Both the position numbers and the translations under genes were made by a program. Source: Acidobacteriota bacterium (GTDB lineage: Bacteria; Acidobacteriota; Terriglobia; Terriglobales; Acidobacteriaceae). From it: a stretch of DNA of 64,000 nucleotides. The DNA lies in contig QIBA01000032.1 in NCBI GenBank assembly GCA_003225175.1, positions 62,001-126,000 of the forward strand, read 5' to 3'. Shown here in pieces: positions 1-9,097 of this stretch; the first letter of the stretch is position 1, and the number at the start of each line of letters is the position of its first letter. The notes beneath the pieces were generated by a model, which made no database searches, was not told the origin of the DNA, and saw nothing but the letters and a program-made list of their open reading frames with translations.

Positions 1-1
1 A

Positions 2-1729
2 GAACACGACGAAGCCATTCGCCTGCTCGAAGGGATGCGCGATAGCAAGCCGGATGTCGAACTCGCGCTCGGCCAGGCGTATGCCGCTGCCGGTCAATTG
101 GCGAGGGCTGTTTCAATTTGGAATCATTTGTACGCCGAGATGCCGCTTAGCCAGGAGGCCTCGGCAGCGCAAATTGAATTGACCAAGCTCGGCGGACAGG
201 GACTCATCTCGGCTCCGACTCTTGAACAACGCCGCACGCGCGCCGATCTGCTGATGAAGGGACGCCGATTCGACCTCGCCGCGACCGAATATCGCGGGAT
301 TCTCGACAGCATACGGTCGGATATGAGTCAGCAAAGTTTGCAGCATGAGCTGCAAGTGAAGCTCGGCGGAGCCCTCTATCGCCAGCATCAGTTGGAGGAA
401 GCTAAGTCGCTCCTCGAGTCGGTTCCAGCAAGTTCCGAACTGTACGAAGCCGAACGGTTTTACTATCTGCACGAAATCGCACGCAGCAAAGACGACGGCG
501 ACCGCGAGCGTCAGATTCTTTCTGACATGATGCAGAAGTTTCCGGCGAGTCCGTGGTTACAGGAAGCCCTGCTGTCGGCCAGCAACATGTATCTGTTGCG
601 GCCCGACTACAAGAATGCAATTGAGTTTTATACCGCGCAATTCAAACTCTTTCCTGAAGGAAAGTATTCACCGTACTCGCATTGGAAGGCGGCATGGCTG
701 AACCTGCGCACCGGAAATAAGGACGAAGCCAAGCGCCTGATGGAAGAGCAGGTAAGGTTGTATCCCGCCGGACAGGAGATTCCTCCAGCGCTGTACTGGC
801 GCGCGCGATTGGCGGAAGAAGACGGAGATTACGATCGCGCAGGCGAGTATTACGCCTATATTCTTCGCCGGTTCACGCATTACTACTACGCGGATCTCGC
901 TCGCGAGCGTCTGCGCTTCCGTTTCGATGCTGCAAAACATGATCCGCTGCTCGATAAGATACCGACGCAGGACGATGTCGATAAGAACAGCTTCGAAGCT
1001 CCGTCGGACGATTTGCGCGTTGCTCGCGCACAGCTGCTGACCAACGCTGCATTATTCGATTTCGCCGTTCGCGAACTTCAGGCTGAACCCGACAAGCTCT
1101 ACGCAAAAGCCGAGATCGCTCGTGTGTACTTAAAAGCGGACCGGCCAGATCGGGCACTACAATCCTTCAAGCGCGCCGTGCCCGGCTACTTTGCCGGTGA
1201 CATCACCGACATGCCCTCCTGGGCGTGGAATATTCTTTTTCCAAAACCATATTGGAACGAGCTGACGCGTTACGCGAACGCGAATGGTCTTGACCCATAT
1301 CTGGTAGCCAGCTTGATTCGTCAAGAGTCCGAGTTCAATCCTCAGGCGGTCTCGCATGCAAATGCCTGGGGACTGATGCAACTGCTGCCTCCAGTCGGCA
1401 AGAAGATGGCGAAGGAAGTTCGGTTGAGGCACTTCAGCCAGGACCAGCTAACCGATCCCAACGTCAACATTCAGCTGGGCACGCGATATTTCAAAGAGAT
1501 CGTCGACAGTTTCGGCGGGCAAGTACAATTTGCTTTGGCTGCCTACAATGCGGGTTCAGACCGCGTAAAAAGCTGGCAGGAGCAAGGCCCATATCGGGAT
1601 ATCCACGAATTTGTCGAGGCGATTCCATTCAGCGAGACTCGCGAATACGTACAGGCGATTATGCGCAACGCGACGGTGTACCGGCTTCTTTATTCCAAGA
1701 ACGTCCAGACAGCCAGGGCGGCTCCTTAA
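2..1729 (+). CDS. slt: Soluble lytic murein transglycosylase with TPR repeats (5' truncated by window edge)
   Basis: The frame is open from the first bases of the window, so the N-terminus lies outside and the ATG at 35 is probably internal. The first ~400 visible residues are helical TPR-like repeats (for example the stretch with AYAAAGQLARAVSIWNHLY). The last ~150 residues form the SLT lysozyme-like domain. The catalytic glutamate is expected in the segment LIRQESEFNP (about residue 442 of the visible frame), followed by GLMQLLP and AAYNAGSDRV, which are hallmarks of Slt70-type enzymes. Such enzymes cleave the MurNAc-GlcNAc bond of peptidoglycan in the periplasm, leaving 1,6-anhydroMurNAc ends. 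The C-terminus is complete. Confidence 0.93.
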   Translation, partial: EHDEAIRLLEGMRDSKPDVELALGQAYAAAGQLARAVSIWNHLYAEMPLSQEASAAQIELTKLGGQGLISAPTLEQRRTRADLLMKGRRFDLAATEYRGILDSIRSDMSQQSLQHELQVKLGGALYRQHQLEEAKSLLESVPASSELYEAERFYYLHEIARSKDDGDRERQILSDMMQKFPASPWLQEALLSASNMYLLRPDYKNAIEFYTAQFKLFPEGKYSPYSHWKAAWLNLRTGNKDEAKRLMEEQVRLYPAGQEIPPALYWRARLAEEDGDYDRAGEYYAYILRRFTHYYYADLARERLRFRFDAAKHDPLLDKIPTQDDVDKNSFEAPSDDLRVARAQLLTNAALFDFAVRELQAEPDKLYAKAEIARVYLKADRPDRALQSFKRAVPGYFAGDITDMPSWAWNILFPKPYWNELTRYANANGLDPYLVASLIRQESEFNPQAVSHANAWGLMQLLPPVGKKMAKEVRLRHFSQDQLTDPNVNIQLGTRYFKEIVDSFGGQVQFALAAYNAGSDRVKSWQEQGPYRDIHEFVEAIPFSETREYVQAIMRNATVYRLLYSKNVQTARAAP

Positions 1730-1761
1730 CGACTTCTCCGATCCGACAGGGATGAATCAGT

Positions 1762-1826
1762 GTGGCACAGCCGCCCTCGGCTGTGGCTCTGCCCAAAGCG
1801 AACACAGGCGAGGGCGCCTGTGCCAC
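1762..1826. repeat. Composite palindromic repeat, CCCT-loop hairpins
   Basis: Two hairpins face each other: CACAGCCG-CCCT-CGGCTGTG at 1766-1785 and CACAGGCG-AGGG-CGCCTGTG at 1803-1822. The outer bases GTGGCACAG (1762-1770) and CTGTGCCAC (1818-1826) also pair, so the whole unit can fold as one cruciform. The same hairpin type recurs at 13745 and 47649. It fills the gap between the transglycosylase and the dehydratase. Confidence 0.75.
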
Positions 1827-1840
1827 AATCACTTGAACTA

Positions 1841-2797
1841 ATGATCTCCTTTCAGGACGTTCAGGAAGCCCGCGAGCGCATCTCGAAATATGTAAGGCGC
1901 ACTCCCACGGTCCGCAACCGCACCTTGAGCGAGATGCTTGGCACGAATCTTTATCTCAAATTGGAGCTGTTTCAGACCACTGGTGCATTCAAAATTCGCG
2001 GAGCATTCAATAAGATTCTTTCCGAACTCGAGCACGCGCGGCGCGCTGGGGTTGTAGCTGTCAGCGGCGGAAATCATGCGCAGGCAGTGGCGTACGCCGG
2101 CCAGGTGCTTGGGTGCCGCAGCGTAGTGCTCACACATCGCAGCACGCCTCGCAACTACATCGAAGCGACACGCGGATACGGAGCTGAGGTCATTCAGCTC
2201 GAAGACATCTCCGAAGCCTTCGCCAAGGCCCACGACTATCAAGACCAGGGAATGCTTTTCGTCCATCCATTCGACGATCCGTTGGTGATGGCGGGACAAG
2301 GAACGCTGGGCTTGGAGATCCTCGAAGATGTGCCTGAACTCACAGATGTGTTCGTGAGCATAGGGGGAGGCGGCCTGATGAGTGGGACCGCCGTGGCGAT
2401 CCGTTCTCAGAAGAACGTCCGCTTTCGCGGCGTTGAGACAGAAGGCGCCGATGCTATGGCGCTGGCCCTGGCTGCTGGACATCCGATCGAGATTCGTCCA
2501 ACTTCGATCGCAAAGACATTGGGAGCTCCCTCAGTCTCTTTCCACACTCTGGCAATGGCTAAGGAGCATCTTCTCAGCGTGACGGTTATTTCGGACAAGG
2601 AGGCGGTTGAAGCCCTCGAAGTCCTATTGGAACGTGCCAAGGTCCTCACCGAGCCCGCTGCTTCGTGCACTCTTGCCGCCGCCTTGCGCCTGAGAGAGAG
2701 CTTTCGTCCTGACTCCCACGTTGTGTTGATTTTGTGCGGCGGGAATCTTGGCGTGGAGGACCTCTGCGAGTATCATGCAAGATTTCTGAAAAGCTGA
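1841..2797 (+). CDS. PLP-dependent serine/threonine dehydratase
   Basis: 318 residues, fold type II PLP enzyme. The PLP-binding lysine sits in TGAFKIRGA, the substrate loop is SGGNHAQAVAYAG, and the glycine-rich phosphate loop is GGGGLMSG. The C-terminus ends in CGGNLGVEDL and there is no ACT-like regulatory domain, so it resembles short catabolic threonine/serine dehydratases (or serine racemases) rather than biosynthetic IlvA. It would deaminate L-threonine or L-serine to the 2-oxo acid and ammonia. A GTG at 1760 is in frame, but the residues it would add are encoded by a palindromic repeat, so ATG 1841 is preferred. The stop codon overlaps an in-frame ATG (TGATG) of the next gene. Confidence 0.88.
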   Translation: MISFQDVQEARERISKYVRRTPTVRNRTLSEMLGTNLYLKLELFQTTGAFKIRGAFNKILSELEHARRAGVVAVSGGNHAQAVAYAGQVLGCRSVVLTHRSTPRNYIEATRGYGAEVIQLEDISEAFAKAHDYQDQGMLFVHPFDDPLVMAGQGTLGLEILEDVPELTDVFVSIGGGGLMSGTAVAIRSQKNVRFRGVETEGADAMALALAAGHPIEIRPTSIAKTLGAPSVSFHTLAMAKEHLLSVTVISDKEAVEALEVLLERAKVLTEPAASCTLAAALRLRESFRPDSHVVLILCGGNLGVEDLCEYHARFLKS

Positions 2798-2811
2798 TGC
2801 CTGGAGACCAC

Positions 2812-4989
2812 GTGAAAGCACTCAAATTTTGCTCCTTCTTTCTGCTGTTCGCTTCCGTCGCTGCTATTGCCCAGAGCTTCACGGTTGAACAAGTCATGAG
2901 CTCGCCGTTTCCTTCGCAGCTCACTTCCGCCCAAAGTGCCGAGATTGTGGGCTGGGTGTTCAACAACAAAGGGTCCGACAACGTCTGGATGGCAACCGCA
3001 CCTGATTTCGTTGGGCGCCAGATCACGCACTACTCAGGAGATGACGGCCAGCGGATTGCGTCGCTGAAGATCACTCCGGATGGCCGAACCGTTCTCTACG
3101 CACGCGGTTCGGAGCTAAATAGAATCGGTCGATCGGCGAATCCGGTCAGTTTGCCGGCGCAACCAAAGCAACAGGTGTGGGCAGCAGAAGTAGACAAGGG
3201 TGAGCCGCGCCTGCTTGGCGACATGGGTTGTGAAGAGGAGGGCTGCGAAGACATCCAGATTTCTCCGGACGGAAAGTATGCCGTGTGGGAGACAAAGCAT
3301 CAGCTATGGATGGCTCGTACTGACGCTCCAGCTGGCGCGACGGCTAAGCCATTGACCGATATTCGCGGTGAAATTTCGTGGCCGCAATGGTCGGCGGACG
3401 GCAGGCGCATCGCTTTCCGCGTTGATCGCACCTCGCATAGCTTGGTAGTTATTGGAGACATTTCCCCGAATCTCGATCAAGTGCTCTCATCAACCGAGCC
3501 TGCAGCAGACAAAAAAGCGGAGAAAAAAGAGCAGCCGCCGCTGCTGAGCGCCTTTCACTATCTTGCCCCGAGCTCCGAGCGCGATATGTTTCCGCGCTGG
3601 TCGCCCGACGGAAGGCAGATTGCTTTCATTCGCACCGGAGGTCAGGAGAACAAGCTGCCGCTGATTCCGATTCGTCCTAGACCGTGGTCGCTCTGGGTGG
3701 GTGATACGACCAGCTACACAGCACGTCAGATCTGGAGCAGCGGTCCGACTCTTCGTGATTCTCTTCCACCATTTGCTGGGGAGTCGCTGCAGTTTGCCGG
3801 AGATCGCATTGTCTTCGTCTCCGAGCAAACGAATCGTAATCATCTGTACTCCATTCCCATTTCGGGTGGACGGGCTGTCGAACTCACGCCGGGCGACTTT
3901 GACGTGGAGGATGTCACCCCCAATCCAGCAGGGCAAAACCTGATCGTTTATTCCTCGAACCAGGACGATGTTGATCGCCGCCACATCTGGAGTGTGGACG
4001 CGAAAGGCGGAGCGCCAAAGGCAATAACGAGAGGCGAGACCATCGAATGGGCTCCTACGGTGACATCGGGAGATCGCATTCTCTGTCTCGGCTCTGCTGC
4101 GACTACACCGGCTCTGCCATATCGCATCGGCAATTCGGGTCGGGAACTAACTGCAAAGGATGCGCTGCCGAAGGACTTTCCTTCAGCTCAACTGGTCGTT
4201 CCGAAGGAGGTGACGTTCAAGAGCAGCGATGGGCTCACGATCCACGGCCAGCTCTTTGTTCCTAAGAATCAGACAGGCAGAGGACCAGCGCTGATCTTTA
4301 CTCATGGTGGCCCTCCCAGGCAGATGATGCTCGGGTTCCATTACATGTACTACTACCACAATGCATACGCCGAGAATCAGTATCTTGCCAACTTGGGATA
4401 CACGGTCCTGTCCGTGAACTACCGGCTCGGCATTATGTATGGTCACGACTTTCGTCAGCCGCCGAACGCAGGCTGGCGCGGCGCTTCGGAATATAACGAC
4501 GTGCTGGCAGGCGTGCATTATCTCGAAACCTTGCCTAATGTCGATCCACAACGGATCGGGTTGTGGGGCGGCTCGTATGGCGGATTTCTTACCGCGATGG
4601 GACTTGCCCGCAATTCCGACATTTTCAAAGCGGGAGTTGACTTCCACGGCGTACATGATTGGTCTGAGCTGCTTCCGCAGCGGCCACGGCTCTTCTCGGA
4701 AGAGGCTCCGGATGTGAAAGAGGCACTCCGGTTAGCCTTTTCATCCTCTCCCGATTCTTCAGTGAACAAATGGCGTTCTCCAGTTCTACTGATTCATGGG
4801 GACGACGACCGCAACGTTCCCTTCAACCAGACGACCGATCTCGTGCAGCGGCTGAAAAAGCAGGGCATTGAATACGAGGAGATCATCTATCCCGATGAGA
4901 TTCACGACCTATTGCTGTGGAAGGATTGGGTGAACTCGTACAAACAGGCTGGTCGGTTCTTCGATCAAAAGCTAAAAGTGCAGAAATAG
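2812..4989 (+). CDS. Secreted S9 family (prolyl oligopeptidase-type) peptidase
   Basis: A signal peptide (KALKFCSFFLLFASVAAIAQ) is followed by a beta-propeller region with repeated WD40-like PD40 motifs (ITPDGRTVLYA, ISPDGKYAVW, WSADGRRIAF, WSPDGRQIAF) and a C-terminal alpha/beta-hydrolase domain. The expected triad is visible: Ser ~588 in GGSYGG, Asp ~664 in DDDRNVPF, His ~698 in DEIHDLL. It probably degrades peptides in the periplasm or outside the cell (DPP4/acylaminoacyl-peptidase-like). The GTG at 2812 is chosen because GGAGA lies about 6 bases upstream and it begins right at the signal peptide; ATG 2797, overlapping the previous stop, is the alternative. The esterase gene starts 4 bases downstream. 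Confidence 0.88.
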   Translation: MKALKFCSFFLLFASVAAIAQSFTVEQVMSSPFPSQLTSAQSAEIVGWVFNNKGSDNVWMATAPDFVGRQITHYSGDDGQRIASLKITPDGRTVLYARGSELNRIGRSANPVSLPAQPKQQVWAAEVDKGEPRLLGDMGCEEEGCEDIQISPDGKYAVWETKHQLWMARTDAPAGATAKPLTDIRGEISWPQWSADGRRIAFRVDRTSHSLVVIGDISPNLDQVLSSTEPAADKKAEKKEQPPLLSAFHYLAPSSERDMFPRWSPDGRQIAFIRTGGQENKLPLIPIRPRPWSLWVGDTTSYTARQIWSSGPTLRDSLPPFAGESLQFAGDRIVFVSEQTNRNHLYSIPISGGRAVELTPGDFDVEDVTPNPAGQNLIVYSSNQDDVDRRHIWSVDAKGGAPKAITRGETIEWAPTVTSGDRILCLGSAATTPALPYRIGNSGRELTAKDALPKDFPSAQLVVPKEVTFKSSDGLTIHGQLFVPKNQTGRGPALIFTHGGPPRQMMLGFHYMYYYHNAYAENQYLANLGYTVLSVNYRLGIMYGHDFRQPPNAGWRGASEYNDVLAGVHYLETLPNVDPQRIGLWGGSYGGFLTAMGLARNSDIFKAGVDFHGVHDWSELLPQRPRLFSEEAPDVKEALRLAFSSSPDSSVNKWRSPVLLIHGDDDRNVPFNQTTDLVQRLKKQGIEYEEIIYPDEIHDLLLWKDWVNSYKQAGRFFDQKLKVQK

Positions 4990-4993
4990 CTAG

Positions 4994-6574
4994 ATGCATT
5001 CACTCAAAACTACGACAAGACTGATCCGGTGCCTTCCCGTCGTACTCGCAACACTGGTATCCGTTTTGACTTTTGGGCAGCGTCCAGCATCCACAACTGC
5101 GCGCAGGCCACAAGCGATCATGGTTCATGTGACTCTGGCTCCCGGAATGCCAAGTCCAATTTCGGGAAGACTGCTGATCTTTCTCACGAGCAAGAGGATT
5201 GATGGCGATGAAATCAAACCCGACGAGATCGATCCGCATGCGGTCTGGGTCGAAGCCGAAGAAGTTCATAACCTCGTTCCGGGCAAACCCTTGGACCTAC
5301 GTTCCGATGCCGCAGCGTATCCCGACAGCTTCTCGCACTTGCCTTCCGGAGACTACGCGGCCATGGCGCTCCTGGATGTGAACCACAGCTATGCGTACAA
5401 CGGAACTGCGGCGGGAGATCTCCGAGGTCCGGTAAAGCGAATCGGACACATTGTCGCGGGTAGGGGTGGGAGCATTAGTCTCGTTTTGGATTCAGTGGTA
5501 CCGGACCTCAAGATCAATATTCCACAGTCAGTCGAGGTCATCAGTTTCACTAGCTCCTCACTGTCCATATTCTGGGGACGACGGATCCAGATGAATGCCG
5601 CAGTCGTGTTGCCGCCGAGCTACCGGAACAATCCCGACCGCCGCTATCCCACGATGTATTGGACCCATGGCTTTGGCGCAACGTTTCCAGCGATTGTGAA
5701 TCGGGTGGCTGCGCGCTTTGCCGAGCAGGTGGCAGCTGGAACCCTGCCGGAGATGATTTATGTGCTGCTCGATGAGCATTGTCCCAGCGGCACACACGAA
5801 TTTGCCGATTCGGCCAACAATGGGCCTTGGGGTGAGGCGTTAACCGAAGAATTGATTCCGTATTTGGAACAGAAATATCGCATGGACGCGAAGCCGAGCG
5901 GCCGTCTGCTGAACGGCCATTCCTCCGGCGGCTGGGCAGTGTTGTGGTTGCAGGTCGCCTATCCAGAATTTTTCGGAGGAACCTGGCCAACCGCGCCGGA
6001 TCCCTCCGATTTTCACAGCTTCACCGGACCGAACCTTCTCGCTAATCCACCGCAAAACTTTTATCGAAACCCTTCTGGCTCGCCGTGGATGCTGGTGCGC
6101 ATTAAAGGCAAAGACCAGGTTTCGCTTGAAGATTTTGCCCGCCAAGAAACTGTCTTCGGCGAGTACGGCGGACAGATGGCTTCTTTCGAGTGGGTCTTCA
6201 GTCCACGTGCAGACGATGGCAGACCGGAGCGTCTGTTTGATCGCGCAACCGGAAAAATCGATCCCGCTATCGCGAGTGCGTGGGAGAGGTATGACATCGC
6301 GACGATTATCCGCAACAATGCTGATCGGCTGCGCCCGCTGCTGCAGGACAAGATTCATCTGACTGTCGGCACGATTGACACTTATCATCTCGACGAGCCC
6401 GCGCGCTTGCTGGAGAAGACGCTGCGCGACGCAGGAATTCGCGCCCAATTCACGTACGTCGAGGGCCGGGATCACGGGAATCTTTATCAGGGAGGACTGC
6501 TGGCAAAGATCACACAGGAGATGATGCGCGTGGCACGCCCTCAGCAGGCGGCTTCTTCGCCTTCTGGAAAGTAA
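4994..6574 (+). CDS. Secreted esterase D/enterochelin esterase-like hydrolase
   Basis: 526 residues with an N-terminal signal peptide ending near LTFGQ. The C-terminal half is an alpha/beta-hydrolase of the putative esterase (Esterase D) type. The nucleophile is Ser ~310 in NGHSSGGW and a likely catalytic histidine is in EGRDHGNLYQ near residue 494. The N-terminal ~180 residues form an all-beta extension seen in some secreted family members. Start and previous stop are four bases apart, so it is probably cotranscribed with the S9 peptidase; the pair may act together in nutrient scavenging. The substrate cannot be told from sequence. Confidence 0.8.
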   Translation: MHSLKTTTRLIRCLPVVLATLVSVLTFGQRPASTTARRPQAIMVHVTLAPGMPSPISGRLLIFLTSKRIDGDEIKPDEIDPHAVWVEAEEVHNLVPGKPLDLRSDAAAYPDSFSHLPSGDYAAMALLDVNHSYAYNGTAAGDLRGPVKRIGHIVAGRGGSISLVLDSVVPDLKINIPQSVEVISFTSSSLSIFWGRRIQMNAAVVLPPSYRNNPDRRYPTMYWTHGFGATFPAIVNRVAARFAEQVAAGTLPEMIYVLLDEHCPSGTHEFADSANNGPWGEALTEELIPYLEQKYRMDAKPSGRLLNGHSSGGWAVLWLQVAYPEFFGGTWPTAPDPSDFHSFTGPNLLANPPQNFYRNPSGSPWMLVRIKGKDQVSLEDFARQETVFGEYGGQMASFEWVFSPRADDGRPERLFDRATGKIDPAIASAWERYDIATIIRNNADRLRPLLQDKIHLTVGTIDTYHLDEPARLLEKTLRDAGIRAQFTYVEGRDHGNLYQGGLLAKITQEMMRVARPQQAASSPSGK

Positions 6575-6680
6575 TCGAAGACGTAGATCGATGCCTGCAA
6601 CTCGCGCCTTTAATCAGAGCAGAGAATGCTCGGAGCAAAGTCTGTGACGTTTTCATCTATATTGAGTCGATAGAACTGCC

Positions 6681-7694
6681 ATGAAGACCGCTGAGGGCGA
6701 AATCTTCGATCTTCTTGTGATCGGTGCCGGTCCTACAGGTATGGCCTGCGCGATTGAAGCTCAACGTGTGGGGATGCGTGCTGTTTTGGTGGACAAAGGA
6801 TGTCTGGTGAACTCTCTCTTCCACTATCCCGCCAACATGACGTTCTTCACGACACCAGAATTGCTCGAGATCGGCGACATTCCATTCAGCAGCCCGAATC
6901 AGAAGCCGAATCGCAGCGAGGCGCTGGAGTACTATCGCAAAGTTGCGGAACATTACGCATTGGATGTCAGGCAGTACGAGCGGGTCGATCGTGTTGACGG
7001 CAGCGACGGCGATTTTCGCGTGCATACAACCGATCGCTTCGCGCACTGTCATCGTCATCGCTCGCAAAAACTCGTGGTCGCCACCGGCTACTACGATTTG
7101 CCGAATTACATGAACGTTCCGGGCGAGGACTTGGCCAAGGTAATGCACTACTACCGCGAGCCTCATCCGTACTACGACAACGATGTTTTAGTCATCGGCG
7201 GCAAGAATTCGGCCGCGATCTCGGGATTGGAATTGTGGCGTCATGGCGCTCGCGTCACGCTGGTACATCGCGGACCTGGGATGCACAAGAACGTGAAGTA
7301 CTGGATTCTGCCGGATATCGAGAATCGAATTCGCAATCAGGAGATCACTGCGTTCTTTAATTCCCGAGTGCTCGAGATTGGGGAGCGTAGTGTGCTGGTG
7401 GAAGCACCAGCTGGCAAGATCGAGTTACCGAATGATTTCGTCTTTGCGCTGACTGGTTATCATCCCGATTTCGACTTCTTGAACGCGATTGGTATCGAAC
7501 TCGGCGGTGGTGAGTGCCGGCCGGTGTGCGACACGGAAACGCTTGAATCCAATGTTCCTGGAATTTATCTTGCAGGCGTGATTGTCGCCGGCGCGCGCAC
7601 GAGCGAGATCTTCATCGAGAACGGCCGGTTTCACGGCCGCCAGATTGCGGCCGATTTAGCGCGCAAATTATCCCCACAGGTTGCTCGCAAGTAG
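6681..7694 (+). CDS. ypdA: YpdA-family FAD/NAD(P)-binding oxidoreductase (putative bacillithiol disulfide reductase)
   Basis: 337 residues. It has an FAD Rossmann motif GAGPTGMACA at residues ~15-24 and a second nucleotide-binding motif IGGKNSA near residue 169. The segment GCLVNSLFHYPANMTFF and the C-terminal PGIYLAGVI are characteristic of the YpdA group, which lacks the CxxC of thioredoxin reductase. In Firmicutes this family reduces bacillithiol disulfide with NADPH, so the host may use bacillithiol or a related thiol; that is an inference from the family. It is a single gene with its own gap upstream. Confidence 0.82.
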   Translation: MKTAEGEIFDLLVIGAGPTGMACAIEAQRVGMRAVLVDKGCLVNSLFHYPANMTFFTTPELLEIGDIPFSSPNQKPNRSEALEYYRKVAEHYALDVRQYERVDRVDGSDGDFRVHTTDRFAHCHRHRSQKLVVATGYYDLPNYMNVPGEDLAKVMHYYREPHPYYDNDVLVIGGKNSAAISGLELWRHGARVTLVHRGPGMHKNVKYWILPDIENRIRNQEITAFFNSRVLEIGERSVLVEAPAGKIELPNDFVFALTGYHPDFDFLNAIGIELGGGECRPVCDTETLESNVPGIYLAGVIVAGARTSEIFIENGRFHGRQIAADLARKLSPQVARK

Positions 7695-7708
7695 GTAACG
7701 AGGTGATT

Positions 7709-7993
7709 CTAAGCCTCAGGCTCTAAATATCTAAGTCCTGCGCCCGCCAGCTCACTCGCCTTCATTTCAATTTCATCGAATCGTAGATGTCCTTCACGGA
7801 CCAGCTGATCGAAGTCCATTTCGAGTTCTGCGTCGGTAAGAGGAAGCGCTAACTTGTGGTAGAGCAATTCCCGGAGGTCCTCGTTACTCATGCTGCCCGC
7901 GAAGGAATTGCCGGCGAGATCTTCATAGCGAACCTGGTACACGTCAAAGCCACTGCCTGAAGCGTTCTTACGGATATCGAGTGTTCCATGCAT
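7709..7993 (-). CDS. Small hypothetical protein
   Basis: 94-98 residues, acidic, soluble, no signal peptide. Two in-frame ATGs (8005 and 7993) are possible; 7993 has a G-rich stretch about 10 bases upstream. The sequence mixes a short beta part (FDVYQVRYEDLAGNSFAG) with helices (LRELLYHKLALPLTDAELEMDFDQLV). I do not recognise a family. It converges on the ypdA gene with a 14-base gap. Confidence 0.6.
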   Translation of the reverse strand: MHGTLDIRKNASGSGFDVYQVRYEDLAGNSFAGSMSNEDLRELLYHKLALPLTDAELEMDFDQLVREGHLRFDEIEMKASELAGAGLRYLEPEA

Positions 7994-8217
7994 GCCACAC
8001 CCCATGCACTGGGATTAACCCAGAGCGCTACAAGGATTCCCGCTATTCTGAACGCTGTCAACTATCAACACGCCTCCAGCTACTCTCGTTGGCTGCCAAC
8101 CTGGGCCCGGCGCTGCTCGTCTCATTTACTGTCTCTCCACAGTAGCCCTTTGGCATGTTTGAGTTGGCCGAGTGTGCCGCGTGGAGAACGAGAGACCTGC
8201 ATTTTAGGGGGGATTCC

Positions 8218-8796
8218 ATGAAAACACGAATCGCAATCATGCTGCTCGCGGTGGCCGCGTTGGGTTTGGCTCCGGCGCTCCGTGCGCAGGATCACGGTGA
8301 AATTGGTGTGTTCGGAGAAATGTTCCGAGCTTCGGCCAGCAGCCTCAATCTATATGGAGTGGGCGGAAGAGTTGGCTTGAACGTTCATCCCAACGTTGCT
8401 CTCGAGGCGGAAGGTTCCTATGATTTTTCGCAGAGCAACACAACGAGAGTAACGGATGTCAGCGGCAACACGAGTTTCTTCCGCTCGGATCTCCGTGCCA
8501 CTCACTTTCAATTTGGACCAAAGTTCCAACTCGGTACGACTGGACCAGTTCGCGCCTTCCTTTTCGCTAAAGGAGGTTTTGTTCGATTCGGAGTAACTCC
8601 TGGACCAGTTACCTTCGGGACATTTCCTACTCGTCTCGAGAACACTGACCTGAACGGGACCTTCTATCCCGGGGGCGGAATTGAGTTTTTCCTGGGGCCT
8701 ATCGGCATTCGAGCAGATGCCGGCGACGAGATTTATTTCGATCGCGGAGCGCAGAACAATCTGAAGATTACGTTTGGACCGTCGATTCGCTTTTGA
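8218..8796 (+). CDS. Outer membrane beta-barrel protein
   Basis: 192 residues with a clear signal peptide (MKTRIAIMLLAVAALGLAPALRAQ). The mature part has alternating beta strands rich in Gly and aromatic residues (GVGGRVGLNVHPNVALEAEG, KFQLGTTGPVRAFLFAKGGF) and ends IKITFGPSIRF-like in an aromatic residue, as expected for an OmpA/OmpW-like eight-stranded barrel. The ATG at 8218 is preceded by AGGGGGGA. A strong intrinsic terminator follows 20 bases after the stop, so the gene is probably monocistronic. Confidence 0.8.
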   Translation: MKTRIAIMLLAVAALGLAPALRAQDHGEIGVFGEMFRASASSLNLYGVGGRVGLNVHPNVALEAEGSYDFSQSNTTRVTDVSGNTSFFRSDLRATHFQFGPKFQLGTTGPVRAFLFAKGGFVRFGVTPGPVTFGTFPTRLENTDLNGTFYPGGGIEFFLGPIGIRADAGDEIYFDRGAQNNLKITFGPSIRF

Positions 8797-8817
8797 GAGC
8801 TGTTTGGAAATGTCGGC

Positions 8818-8858
8818 AAGGCCGAAACTCTGGACAAGAGTTCGGCCTTTTTATTTTT
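8818..8858 (+). terminator. Rho-independent terminator
   Basis: A GC-rich stem, AAGGCCGAAACTC pairing with the complement ending TTCGGCCTT, encloses a short loop and runs into a T-rich tract (TTTTTATTTTT). It sits directly after the beta-barrel gene. Confidence 0.85.
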
Positions 8859-9097
8859 CGCAGTAAGACACAGCATGTTGCACATCTAACTCTGTTATCG
8901 AACCAGTAACCAACGGGAGATCGCAAAAAGGTTGCCTCATCTAGGTCCAGCAGGCGTGTAAAGGCAGGTGAATCACGACATACAGCGGATGAAAATGTTA
9001 TAAAGATTTTTTCTAAGCTGCTGCCAACACCTAAGCAGAGTGCCTCATCTGTAAACATATGATCCGCCGATAAGGATGTGGCGGATGGGCCCCGACG

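Noticed and set aside
1760-1840. GTG start at 1760 for the dehydratase
   Set aside because: The added 27 residues are encoded by a palindromic repeat and do not belong to the family; ATG 1841 is kept.
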